From assembly GCF_023221595.1 (NCBI RefSeq), contig NZ_CP096567.1, forward strand, positions 1-64,000: a stretch of DNA of 64,000 nucleotides. The letters are read 5' to 3'. Numbering within the stretch: the stretch's first letter is position 1; the number at the start of each line of letters is the position of its first letter. Below, piece by piece: positions 9,585 through 18,688 of the stretch. The stretch is from Rhodococcus qingshengii JCM 15477. GTDB lineage: Bacteria; Actinomycetota; Actinomycetes; Mycobacteriales; Mycobacteriaceae. The notes below the pieces were generated by a model. It was not told where the DNA came from, ran no database searches, and saw only the letters and a program-made list of their open reading frames with translations. The position numbers were made by a program, and so were the translations under genes.

Positions 9585-10414
9585 ACGATCTCCTTCACTC
9601 GATCAGCGAAACCCGGGAAGTCGGGAACCGCTACCACGATGCTCTCGGTCTGACTCGCCTCGGTGAACTCTGGGAACTGTGTCCTTATGGATCCAAACGT
9701 GGTCGGCCGTGTCGGCGCGTGGCGGTCCGAAGTACCCACCGACACACCAACCCCCGCACGATGGCTGCGGTCCCACCACCATTCGATCATGTTGGCATAC
9801 AAGTCACCGAGCACAAGGTCCTCCGTCAACGTCTCCGGACCTGCAAGCTTGGAGAGATACTGATCCCCACGATCACGAAGCTGCTTACTCGCCGTGTTGA
9901 TCGTGGACGAAATCCCGGCCTTCGCATCGTGCTTCTTGATCTCCCACAACCGATACACCAGCGTGCCATGAGAATCCTGATAGACCACCAATCCATCACC
10001 ACCAGGCTCAAGCGCATCCATCTTGATCGGATGCGCACGAACGAGCTGCCGGCCGTCACGGCACACTGTCCGCTCGTTCACCAAGCGGTTCCACAGCAGT
10101 TCCGCCACGTGCCCTTGGACATGATCGACGTTCTTCAGCTTCCGAGGAAGACCGAACGCAACCTCCACAATCGACTCCAGGGCCTTCAGCTTGTTCCCAA
10201 CCTGTGCAGGGCCTCCGTCGCGGCGAGTCCGCCACCAGTCAAGAGCAGGCGCACGGCCACACGCGATCGTCATCGACTCTTCGGCAAGAAGCTGGGCTGC
10301 GTCCTCACGCGTGGACCCAGTAAGCGCACTACCACCGACCACGTATTCCACTTCCGATGTGGCCGGGCTGTCTACAAGGGCCAGCATGGACGTCAGAAGG
10401 GGCGGCGCGGTCAT
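9569..10414 (-). CDS. HamA/AbpA-like PD-(D/E)xK nuclease
   Basis: A 281-residue protein from the ATG at 10414 (a TTG at 10438 is also in frame). Near residues 115-150 it reads GHVAELLWNRLV, then PIKMDALEPGGDGLVVY, then LVYRLWEIKKHDAK. This gives the spaced Glu, Asp and E-x-K residues of a PD-(D/E)xK nuclease in the order seen in HamA (DUF1837). The downstream helicase starts inside its last codons. Known Hachiman systems use HamB to sense DNA damage or invading DNA and release HamA to degrade DNA. That role here is inferred from order and motifs. Confidence 0.65.
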   Translation of the reverse strand: MTAPPLLTSMLALVDSPATSEVEYVVGGSALTGSTREDAAQLLAEESMTIACGRAPALDWWRTRRDGGPAQVGNKLKALESIVEVAFGLPRKLKNVDHVQGHVAELLWNRLVNERTVCRDGRQLVRAHPIKMDALEPGGDGLVVYQDSHGTLVYRLWEIKKHDAKAGISSTINTASKQLRDRGDQYLSKLAGPETLTEDLVLGDLYANMIEWWWDRSHRAGVGVSVGTSDRHAPTRPTTFGSIRTQFPEFTEASQTESIVVAVPDFPGFADRVKEIVWSGL

Positions 10415-10596
10415 TGTCGGTACTTCTACCCTTCTCAAGACTGTCGATCATTATTCGCGATTGCCCCGGCCTGCGTTGCCTGCTGCTTACTGGCAGCAGC
10501 ACATGTGCCGGACCGCCGGGTGCATGTACGGCTGCCGCAGACCCACCCGGGCATCCGCATCGAGTTCGGGCAGTACGCCCGCGCAACGTGCGGTCG

Positions 10597-12132
10597 TTAT
10601 GAGGTGACTGCGGCAATGACCACCGGGTGGTGGCGGTCCCTGAGTGTGGTCCAACCTGCTATGCAATCGAACAGCGCACCATCAGAGTACGAAGGCAGAT
10701 GCTTGGCGCTCGCCGAGTGATGCTCGGGTGCTGTACTACCATCCCTCGAATACTCCACTCGTGCAATAAGATCTGCCTGTTCTACCTCGGTGGGAAGAAC
10801 TAACTGTGGTATCAGGTCGAGTGCCCAGATATCGTTGCAAACGTCGGCGTAGAGCTCTTGGTGACCAAGCAGCAACGAAAGATCTGCGATGACGGTGATC
10901 GCATAGGAGGATCGTCCGTTGCCTGCACTTTTTACATGCTCGTACGGTGTACCCAGCAACCGATTGACTACTTCTGACGCGGAACTTCCCACAGGGGCGA
11001 TGCCGTGCCCCTCGTCCGCGCGGTCGAAGATCCACACAGCTGCGGCGCGGAGAATCGGCGGAATAGCGGCATCGTGTCCGCAAGCAGCGAGAAATGTGCA
11101 TGTGGCGAGGAGAGAAATGGCGTAATCGTCTGAGACCAGGTGTGCCGCTGCCTCATCCTTCTTGAATGCTGAATCGATGTGCTGTGCGATTTCTGCAACA
11201 ACCTTATCGGGGTTTTCTGATTCTTCGCTGTAGTTCAGAAGGTAGATTCCGAGCAACGAGAGTATTTCGTTCGCCCGAGCGGTTCGGACAGGGTGGGTGA
11301 CGATGAGATCGATCGCTTCGTAATTTGATTCCTCGGCGCGAGCGGTTTCCCAAAACTCAAGGGCCGTCGCGAGAAAGAGGCGGCGGGCTGCTCGGAGTGG
11401 GCTTCCGTTGGCCTGCGTTCCGCCCTCTGGGGGGTTCTCCCATTCGCGCCGAATGAGGAGGAGGGCGAGGCATGCGGCAAGGTCCTCGCGGCCCGCTTTT
11501 TGAGCTGCTTTCGTCAACATCGCACCAGTCAGGGTCTGTTCCCACCGCTCTCGTGTGCTTAGGCCTGGCTTGAACCAGTCTCGTGAGTAGGCGCGGATTT
11601 CAGCCCATGTTCCTTCTCCTGATCCGAGGCGCCCCCAGAGTTCCACCGTCCGCGCTCGTTGGTGGACCGGAACGCCGGCAATCAGTACTTCTGTCAGTTG
11701 GGGCAGCAAGACATCGATATCCCAGAGTTCAGCAGCTTCGTGTCCACGTGCCTCGCAGTGCTGGTTGTACTCTTGGAATTCGACCAGTGCGGTACCGGTG
11801 AGCCGACCGGTGGTTACCAATACCAAACGGCGACTCAGGTCGGGGTCGAAGTCGGGATGTACTACATTGCCGTAGCGCATTGAGTCAATCTGTCCGCGCA
11901 CTTCTCGCCACTCGCTGAGGCTTATTTTTCCAGCCTTCGATTGGAAGACGTATTGGGTCTCGATGCCCTGTTCCGTTCGTCGAGCGATGAAATCCTTGCC
12001 GAATTCCAACGGCCCGTGTGTCAGGTGGACGTTCGTGAACCCCTGGCTGTACAGCAATGCGATGAAGGGTGCATCGAAGTCTCGTTCGTTGAGCGTTTCA
12101 ATATAGCCGGCGACTGCGTCTGCGAGAAACAT
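10597..12132 (-). CDS. Mrr-like restriction nuclease with helical C-terminus
   Basis: A 511-residue protein. I chose the ATG at 12132, which has an AGGAAG Shine-Dalgarno; the open frame extends 63 codons further upstream but that part is not protein-like. Residues about 15-75 carry a Mrr-type nuclease core: ALLYSQGFTNVHLTHG, then EFGKDFIARR (catalytic Asp), then YVFQSKAGKI (Q-x-K). The remaining 400 residues are helical and repeat-like, with no known catalytic motif, and may sense a trigger. The start overlaps the end of the upstream gene by 35 bp, so the two probably form one unit. It is likely a DNA-cutting defence effector. Confidence 0.65.
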   Translation of the reverse strand: MFLADAVAGYIETLNERDFDAPFIALLYSQGFTNVHLTHGPLEFGKDFIARRTEQGIETQYVFQSKAGKISLSEWREVRGQIDSMRYGNVVHPDFDPDLSRRLVLVTTGRLTGTALVEFQEYNQHCEARGHEAAELWDIDVLLPQLTEVLIAGVPVHQRARTVELWGRLGSGEGTWAEIRAYSRDWFKPGLSTRERWEQTLTGAMLTKAAQKAGREDLAACLALLLIRREWENPPEGGTQANGSPLRAARRLFLATALEFWETARAEESNYEAIDLIVTHPVRTARANEILSLLGIYLLNYSEESENPDKVVAEIAQHIDSAFKKDEAAAHLVSDDYAISLLATCTFLAACGHDAAIPPILRAAAVWIFDRADEGHGIAPVGSSASEVVNRLLGTPYEHVKSAGNGRSSYAITVIADLSLLLGHQELYADVCNDIWALDLIPQLVLPTEVEQADLIARVEYSRDGSTAPEHHSASAKHLPSYSDGALFDCIAGWTTLRDRHHPVVIAAVTS

Positions 12133-12685
12133 GCTCTTCCTGCTTTCGTTGAAAAATTCCCTCCAGGCGTTCCTGGTGTGCGTCGGTGGGTTCGCCCTGG
12201 GCCTCAAGTACTGCTCTGAGATCCGACCCGATATGCATGGCTGGTTGACGTACCGTCCCGTCAATTGGCAGCCAATCGACCTTTTCCAGGGCGTCGAGAA
12301 TGGTGTCCCAGGAAAAATCATCCTTTTTTAGTTGGATACTGTTTCCGACGGCGGCCAAGGCTTCGTCAAAGTGCGTATTGAGCGGTTCTGCAAATTGGTT
12401 CGCGTATGACTCCGCGGTCTCAAAGATGAACTCGTGCATCGCGTCCAGGTTGCCTTGCCGCAACCGATCGGATGGAAGTTCTGCCTCATGCTGAAGCAGA
12501 ACTGTGGGGCTGATCACCGAGGTGCCGCCTGCTTGCACGACGACCTTCTGTGAAACCCCTTCCGGGAGTGGGCCACCACCGCCTAGGGTGCTTATCAGGA
12601 GATTCGATGCGCCCATGATCGAATTAATAGCCTGCTGGACGAATTGGTTGACAGCCAGTTTCAGCTCCGGCGTCGCTTGAATCAC
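12098..12685 (-). CDS. Unknown partner of the Mrr-like nuclease
   Basis: A 195-residue protein starting MIQATPELKLAVNQFVQQ. Residues 20-60 contain a Gly-rich, weakly hydrophobic stretch (GASNLLISTLGGGGPLPEG). The rest is acidic and helical (QGNLDAMHEFIFETAESYANQF cut short here for length). The C-terminus is very basic and Arg-rich. No family was recognised. Because its end overlaps the nuclease start, it may be a regulator, inhibitor or sensor for it. Confidence 0.55.
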   Translation of the reverse strand: MIQATPELKLAVNQFVQQAINSIMGASNLLISTLGGGGPLPEGVSQKVVVQAGGTSVISPTVLLQHEAELPSDRLRQGNLDAMHEFIFETAESYANQFAEPLNTHFDEALAAVGNSIQLKKDDFSWDTILDALEKVDWLPIDGTVRQPAMHIGSDLRAVLEAQGEPTDAHQERLEGIFQRKQEEHVSRRRSRRLY

Positions 12686-12792
12686 GGAATCTCCTGGGTG
12701 GCTTGGGGTCGTTAACGGGCACTGACAACCGCATTGAAGATCGCGTTGAATTGAGGGATCCTTGCATCGCCGATAAAGCGCACTGTCCCTCC

Positions 12793-13221
12793 CTACAAAT
12801 GCATGGCAAACAGCCCGTTCTTAGAAACCCTTGTCTGCACCGGAAGTCTCAGCTTAGTACTCTGCGTACGCGTCAGAGGAAAACAGGGTACATACAGATG
12901 TCCTCGACAGCGATCGTATGAGCGCATTTCAGATCCTCTCACCCCGCATACCGTGATCCGTGGACCACACGTTGCGCTTTGCAACGACACGATGTCCCCC
13001 GCGCGAAACTTCACAGGGCAGCAACGGTAGATGTCGCAGTTGCCACCGAATGCGATGGGGTTTGCATGCCCGTCTGACCTTAGAAACATTTGGAAGAGGT
13101 GGGTCGCGGATGTCTTGCCACAATTATTTGCGCCAACAAAGATCGTACGATCGGTTTCGAGGTCTACCCGCGCGTTTTTCAGACGCCTGAAGTTCTCAAC
13201 CCGGAAACATTTGATGCGCAT
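12793..13221 (-). pseudogene. Truncated OLD-like/AAA ATPase gene
   Basis: The frame starts at the ATG at 13221 with MRIKCFRVENFRRLKNARVD, followed by an SMC/OLD-type Walker A (FVGANNCGKTSATHLF). Such proteins usually exceed 500 residues. Here the sequence loses protein character after about residue 50, turns Cys/Arg-rich and stops. The Walker B, signature and TOPRIM parts are absent. It is the 5' remnant of an ATPase gene, possibly once part of the same defence operon as the genes downstream. Confidence 0.7.
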
Positions 13222-13257
13222 GGTGGTCTCCAGATTGTTGAGTTGCTGCGGTCTCAA

Positions 13258-13638
13258 TAATGCGCCTGCTCATGCTGACTGGCGTCATCCTATGGCAACA
13301 GTTCACGAACCTTGAGGCGATACCCGATAAGCTTCCGCCGGCCAGATCGCGGCAGCACACGCATTGTGTGTCCCTCTCCATCACCCGCGAAGAAAGCAGC
13401 ACCGTTGCACCTGGAACGAGGCGATTCCATACCCTTCAAAGTCTACGACGGTCGAAACCTGTTCTGGCCGGTCATTTACAGCAACTAGCTTCCACCAAAA
13501 ACGCAACATAAACGAAATCTCCGACTACGCTGATTGAACGCGCAACCGGATTTCGATATGTCAGCGACATCAGGAAGCCAGATGCTCGCCGAATTCCCTC
13601 TGGGAGTTAGCGGCCCGAACAGAAACAGAGCAGGTCGA
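13258..13638. other. Intergenic region, nothing recognised
   Basis: The space between the divergent broken ATPase gene and the exonuclease gene. Both promoters presumably lie here, but I see no clear motif, and the short frames across it lack protein character. Confidence 0.45.
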
Positions 13639-15246
13639 ATGATGCTTGACTACACGGCCATTGACTTCGAGACAGCGAATTCGTACCGCGGCTCACCATG
13701 CTCGGTCGGTCTGGTCCGTGTCCGCGACGGAATTCCTGTCGAGGAATGCCACTGGTTGATACGACCGCCGGAACAGGTCGACCATTTCGACCACTTCAAC
13801 ATCGCACTGCACGGCATCACCCCAGAAATGGTGGCCACCGCACCCCGATGGAAAGACGTACTACCGGCCATCGTCGATTTCATCGCGGGCGACGTCGTAG
13901 TCGCGCACAACGCCGGATTCGATATCGGCGTCATCCGCTACGCCTGCGCCGTCGACAACATCGAATGGCCGGAGATCCAGTTCCTGTGCACGATGGTGCT
14001 TGCGCGTCGTGCACTGTCGCTACCGACCTACCGGCTGCCGTACGTCCTCGAAGCGCTCGGAGGGGTCATCGTCGACCACCACGACGCGCTCGCCGACGCT
14101 CGCGCCGTCGTCGATGTCGTTCGCGGACTCGCAACCGCCCAAGACGTATCGGACCTCGACGCGCTCGCCGCCACGGTCGGTGTCAGCATCGGCCGAATAG
14201 CCAGCGGCATATACAAAGGCAGCGTCGCGGCCTCCCCCAGCACAGGCGGTTCTTCCCCTCTCGTTCAGCCCGACCTCAACCCGAACGCCGATCCCGACGG
14301 CTATCTCTACGGCCGAGTGGTGGTGTTCACCGGAGCGCTGATGTCGATGACACGGCAGATCGCGTGGGAAGAATGCGCACGCGTCGGCGCCATCACCAAC
14401 GAATCGACAACCAAGCGGACCAACGTACTTGTCGTCGGCGACATCAACCCTGCGGTCCTTCAGCCTGGCTCGAATATCACCGGCAAAGCCCGGAAAGCGT
14501 TCGAACTCCAGGAAAAGGGCCAAGACATCGAAGTGATGACGGAAGATGATTTTCTTCGCTGCCTGGGCGGGAAGCCCCTCGACGAACCCGAAATTTTGCT
14601 CTCGAACGAGGGCATCGACGATGCCGTTGCACCTGCACCCATTCCCAGTCGCCTCCGCATGGTCCCGATGGCTCTACGCCCGAAACCCCAACCGCCGAAA
14701 CAACCAAAGCCCCCGAAACCGCCCAGGCAGCTTCGCCGAACACCAATTCCGACCACCCAGAGATGCTCCATCGACAACTGCACCACCACCGCGGCATTCA
14801 AAACCCGAACGAAACCGACCTGGTGCGAGCAGCACATCATCGAGCAACAACGCCGCGGCGGAATTTCGCCGTTGGAATCGTTCACTCACCCCGACGACTG
14901 GCAACTGACCGAATGCCTGACCTGCACCATCCAAGCGCACTACCGGTTCGAATACACCCTCGACAAGAACAAATACGACGAACCGACGTGCCGTGCCTGC
15001 TTCTGGCGAGGGTGGGCGGCGCAGTCCAGAGAAATGCACGGCGCGTGGGCCAAGGTGGAACCCGTTCCGTACGAAAAGGCCAAATCCGTTGCGGAAGAAC
15101 ACGGGTACGAGTACCTCGGACCGCTGACGGCGCCGTCGCTGCCCGACGACCCGCACCACGTACGCTGCCGTCGATGCGGACGGATCAGCGCCGAACGCCT
15201 CGGCGATATTTCATTCGGTTGCTCGACCTGCAAACCCCGCAACTAA
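13639..15246 (+). CDS. DnaQ-like 3'-5' exonuclease with BRCT and zinc-binding C-terminus
   Basis: A 535-residue protein; two ATGs in a row at 13639 and 13642 start it. Residues 5-165 are a DEDDh exonuclease: Exo I YTAIDFETAN, Exo II VVVAHNAGFDIGVI, Exo III DHHDALADARAV. Residues about 230-330 are a BRCT domain of the ligase/RFC type (GRVVVFTGALMSM, then TKRTNVLVVGD). A Pro-rich linker with KPPKPP repeats leads to a Cys/His-rich end with at least four CxxC-like pairs (CTTT..., CLTC, CRAC, CRRC...GCSTC), so zinc binding is likely. Nuclease, BRCT and zinc parts in one plasmid protein suggest a DNA repair or defence role. Confidence 0.8.
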   Translation: MMLDYTAIDFETANSYRGSPCSVGLVRVRDGIPVEECHWLIRPPEQVDHFDHFNIALHGITPEMVATAPRWKDVLPAIVDFIAGDVVVAHNAGFDIGVIRYACAVDNIEWPEIQFLCTMVLARRALSLPTYRLPYVLEALGGVIVDHHDALADARAVVDVVRGLATAQDVSDLDALAATVGVSIGRIASGIYKGSVAASPSTGGSSPLVQPDLNPNADPDGYLYGRVVVFTGALMSMTRQIAWEECARVGAITNESTTKRTNVLVVGDINPAVLQPGSNITGKARKAFELQEKGQDIEVMTEDDFLRCLGGKPLDEPEILLSNEGIDDAVAPAPIPSRLRMVPMALRPKPQPPKQPKPPKPPRQLRRTPIPTTQRCSIDNCTTTAAFKTRTKPTWCEQHIIEQQRRGGISPLESFTHPDDWQLTECLTCTIQAHYRFEYTLDKNKYDEPTCRACFWRGWAAQSREMHGAWAKVEPVPYEKAKSVAEEHGYEYLGPLTAPSLPDDPHHVRCRRCGRISAERLGDISFGCSTCKPRN

Positions 15247-15341
15247 CACTTCCGACAGCGCCCCACACCATGGCAGTGACAGTGACGGCCCTCACCTAGA
15301 GTGAGACCGCCACTGCCTAATCCCTTCTCGTAGGAGTTCCT

Positions 15342-15899
15342 GTGACCACCGCACCACACACTTATCTACTTCCCCTCGCGGTGATCGACGAAGCCTCCGG
15401 GAAAATATGTATCTGGCACATCGACGTCGGGCCGGACGTCGGACTATCCCGCCTCTCCGGAGCATGGGTACTCGAACCTGACGACTCCGACACCATCGTC
15501 AACCTGATCCGGGGCCGGCACGTCGTGTTGTCCAACGACACCGACATCCTCACACGCGAAAACATCACCACCGCAGGAAAAGTCGACATCGACGCAACCG
15601 TCGACGCCGTCATTGCTGAACGTGATGCTTTGCAGGCCCGCTTCAACTCCCACGCCGCGACACGCAAGACTCTCGTGCCGCCGACGTGGCCGGAAATCGT
15701 ACATCCGAAGCAAATCGCCGCTGCTGTCCCCCGCACCGAGAACATCATCGAGCAAACCGGAGACTCGTTCCCGCTGGCCCGAGGATTGAACGTACTCGCC
15801 CAAGCGTGGACGCAACTCGAGAAACAGCGACTGGCACGGCCTTTCCTCATCGAACCCGTCGGCCCGAATCCGCGACCATTGCCCCTGGTCCTGCGATAA
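15342..15899 (+). CDS. Hypothetical protein, 185 residues
   Basis: It starts at a GTG preceded by TAGGAG at a good distance. The protein is soluble and acidic, starting MTTAPHTYLLPLAVIDEASG. A helical middle part (VDAVIAERDALQARFNSHA) could be a coiled coil. No motif or family was recognised. It follows the exonuclease gene on the same strand after 95 bp, so it may belong to that transcript. Confidence 0.65.
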   Translation: MTTAPHTYLLPLAVIDEASGKICIWHIDVGPDVGLSRLSGAWVLEPDDSDTIVNLIRGRHVVLSNDTDILTRENITTAGKVDIDATVDAVIAERDALQARFNSHAATRKTLVPPTWPEIVHPKQIAAAVPRTENIIEQTGDSFPLARGLNVLAQAWTQLEKQRLARPFLIEPVGPNPRPLPLVLR

Positions 15900-16147
15900 C
15901 GACTGCTGCGCTGTCGGCACTCGCAGAACCTCATCGATCACGACGTGCCGTGCACACGGCAGATTTGCGAAAATCGGCGTCCGGTTGCACTTAGCCGCTT
16001 GCCGGTCAACGAGGCGACTGATTCGCCGCACGGGTCGACCATAAACGGAACACCACCCACCGGACGGCCCGTACCGCACCACAAACATGCACCTTTGAAG
16101 GTGTGGAGACGCGGTTCGTTTAGACCGAAGTCACTATCGCCGATAAA

Positions 16148-16438
16148 CTAGTGTTCGGCGATAATTGCAGTGAATGCAGAATCGAGTCGTGTATAGCCAG
16201 GCTGTGCGAAGTTCGAAAACATGGTGCCATGCAAGACCGGATTAACTATCTTCGACACGCTATACAGTTCCCAGCAGGGTGGAGTGTTCCGACGACTACT
16301 GCCGTCGATCTGGCACGCGCGAAGCGAAAGCTTGCCTGTGGTTGTATGACCAAATGTGGCTGGCTGCACTATGCGAGGCAACCCGTCATATGCAAAAGAA
16401 ATCAACTGTCGGTTATGAATCGCTGACTCGAAGTCCAT
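16148..16438 (-). CDS. Small WYL-like domain protein
   Basis: A 96-residue protein with GAGGAG before the ATG at 16438. The pattern runs AIHNRQLISFAYDGLPRIVQPATFG, read here in two parts (AIHNRQLISFAYDG and LPRIVQPATFG), then LRACQIDGSSR, ELYSVSKI and QPGYTRLDSAF. It matches stand-alone WYL-like ligand-binding domains that turn up in actinobacterial defence neighbourhoods. There is no helix-turn-helix, so it may sense a nucleotide or nucleic acid for a partner. The neighbouring OLD nuclease is divergent. Confidence 0.6.
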   Translation of the reverse strand: MDFESAIHNRQLISFAYDGLPRIVQPATFGHTTTGKLSLRACQIDGSSRRNTPPCWELYSVSKIVNPVLHGTMFSNFAQPGYTRLDSAFTAIIAEH

Positions 16439-16801
16439 GGCCACTCCTCGGTAAGGTCCCCAAACATACCCTGCTATGACGCATTCCTGGACGGCGGGGC
16501 ACATCTGATTGCTCCCACTGCTCTCACGCGGGAGGTGGAAGTGAACGCCCTCGATCAAACCTGTCGCTTTGAGCGTCACCAGCCACAGTCAATCTGGAAT
16601 CGCAGTGATAAAACGAACCACGTAACAGAAATGGGGTGCCCGCGCGGATGGGCCGGCGAGCTGTTCTAGTCTTGAGCTCGCTGTCAGAATCTGTTGGCCG
16701 TTAACCATCCCCTATTCCCCATCGAACCTTCGTGCATCCCACCACAGCCCAATAGCCAGCCGCCGCGAGAAGTGCAGTTCAACAAAACTATCCAGGAGAA
16801 T

Positions 16802-18688
16802 GTGTTGCGCATCAAATCTGTTGGCATCGTCAATTTTCGGTGCCTCGATAACGTTGAGGTTGATTTCTCGGAGATTACAACGTTCATTGGACCGAATGGG
16901 GCTGGCAAGAGCTCCGTTCTCCGCGCGCTGGATTGGTTTTTCAATGGCGGCAAACTCGACGAGCGCGACGTATGGTCCGGCCATATCGGATCGCCGAAAA
17001 TTCGCGTCCGCGTCACATTCACTGATCTGACGGACCAGGATCGGGAGGCGTTGGGCCCCCGGTACGCTCCAGCCACAGCATCTACGTTCACTGCGTGGCG
17101 GACTTGGGAGTCCGGCGAAGACAAGATGAGCGGTCGCGCCGTCTCGTTTCCTCCGTTCGAAGTGATTCGGTCCGCGACTTCGGCGGCTACAAAGAAGACA
17201 GAGTACAACGCGCTCCGTGATGAACGTGAGGATCTTAACCTGCCGAAATGGACGTCGGCCGGCAATGTTGATGCGGTGATGGATGTTTGGGAGCGTGACC
17301 ATCCTGATCGTCTTTCCGATACCGAATCCGGTGGTACGCACCTATTTGGGTTTAACGGACAGAACAAGCTGTCAGGACTCTTCGATTTCGTTTTAGTCAC
17401 TGCAGACTTGCGCGCGAGCGAAGAGAGCAGCGATGGACGTGGCACCATCATCGGTCGAATCCTGGAAAGGACCATCGATCGTGGAGAGGCCGACGCCGAA
17501 TTCGCGAAACTCGCGGATGAGATCGCGGGGAAACAAGCGGCCATCAATGCGGAACACCTCACGGGTCAGCTGGCAGATCTGGCGAAGAAACTCAGCGCCG
17601 AGGTTGGTTCGTTCACTCGCGGTCGATCCGTCAATCTACAAACAGTCGAGCCTGAGCTGAAACCGCAGTTGACTAAGATCAAGGTTTCAATTCAAGACCA
17701 TCTGACGGAGACCGACGTCGAGCGTCAAGGGCACGGATTCCAGCGCGCACTCCTTATCTCAAGTCTCAAATTGCTAGCAGATCACGGTACCCAAGACGGG
17801 AGCAAGAGCGTAATTTGCCTCGCTATCGAGGAACCGGAATTGTTCCAGCATCCGACGCAAGCAAGAGCATTCGCCACGGTCCTTCGGGAGTTAGCGTCTC
17901 ACCCCGAGAACAACCTTCAGGTCACCTACGCCACTCACAGTCCGTACTTCGTCGACGAGCGGTATTTCGATCAAGTTCGACGCGTGCAGCGGACGACGGA
18001 TACGGATAGTGCCCATGCACAGGTGCAAATTCGCCATGCCACACTGGAGTCAGTTGTATCCAAACTGAATGGCTATGTGAAAGAAGACGTAGTTAATTCT
18101 CGCTGGAAACTCGTGTGCACAAGCCAACTCGCGGAGGCATTTTTTTCGAACGCCACTATCCTTGTCGAAGGAAACAATGATCGGGCAATTTTCGAAGGAA
18201 TAGCTGCACGAACCACCCATCTATCGATAGACGGAATTACGATCGCAGCAGCGCAAAGCAAAGATCATTTATATCTACCACATGCAATACTCTCCACACT
18301 TGGAATACCGGTCCTCACCGTGTTCGATAACGATTCAGGATCCGATGAGCGCATGCGGTCGGGAAAGAAGAAACCGTCAGACATTAGGGCAACGACAGAG
18401 AAAAATAAAAAGGGAAATCGAAATTTACTCCGATATCTCGGATTAGTTGAGGAAGACCACCCTATTGGCCTCCTAGCACCACATGTCGTAGCAATCCCGG
18501 ACACACTCGAAAGTGTTCTCACAAACGAGTGGCCGGAATTCGAGATCGAACGCCAGAAAATCGTCGACAACGGCCAAGGCGTGGACGGGAAGAACTCGCT
18601 CACATATTCGATTGCAGCCCAGAGCTGTTCCCACGACCCTACCGGAATCATTCTCAATGTGATTACAGCAGCACGCTCACTCATCTAG
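16802..18688 (+). CDS. OLD-family ATP-dependent nuclease (ATPase plus TOPRIM)
   Basis: About 628 residues. AGGAG sits just before a GTG at 16802 and a TTG at 16805; the TTG has the better spacing. The N-terminal ATPase starts RIKSVGIVNFRCL with Walker A FIGPNGAGKSS near residue 30 and an ABC-type Walker B, VICLAIEEPELFQHP, near 340. The ATPase ends THSPYFV. The C-terminal TOPRIM domain shows ILVEGNNDRAIFEG (Glu) and VLTVFDNDSGSDE (DxD). OLD proteins act as nucleases in phage defence. GajA of Gabija has this architecture, but no GajB helicase is next to it, so it is more like a stand-alone class 1 OLD protein. Confidence 0.85.
   Translation: MLRIKSVGIVNFRCLDNVEVDFSEITTFIGPNGAGKSSVLRALDWFFNGGKLDERDVWSGHIGSPKIRVRVTFTDLTDQDREALGPRYAPATASTFTAWRTWESGEDKMSGRAVSFPPFEVIRSATSAATKKTEYNALRDEREDLNLPKWTSAGNVDAVMDVWERDHPDRLSDTESGGTHLFGFNGQNKLSGLFDFVLVTADLRASEESSDGRGTIIGRILERTIDRGEADAEFAKLADEIAGKQAAINAEHLTGQLADLAKKLSAEVGSFTRGRSVNLQTVEPELKPQLTKIKVSIQDHLTETDVERQGHGFQRALLISSLKLLADHGTQDGSKSVICLAIEEPELFQHPTQARAFATVLRELASHPENNLQVTYATHSPYFVDERYFDQVRRVQRTTDTDSAHAQVQIRHATLESVVSKLNGYVKEDVVNSRWKLVCTSQLAEAFFSNATILVEGNNDRAIFEGIAARTTHLSIDGITIAAAQSKDHLYLPHAILSTLGIPVLTVFDNDSGSDERMRSGKKKPSDIRATTEKNKKGNRNLLRYLGLVEEDHPIGLLAPHVVAIPDTLESVLTNEWPEFEIERQKIVDNGQGVDGKNSLTYSIAAQSCSHDPTGIILNVITAARSLI

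Noticed and set aside
16694..16801. Extension of the OLD-family gene upstream of 16802
   Set aside because: The extra 36 codons are Pro-rich without similarity to the family start, while AGGAG lies directly before the GTG/TTG chosen.
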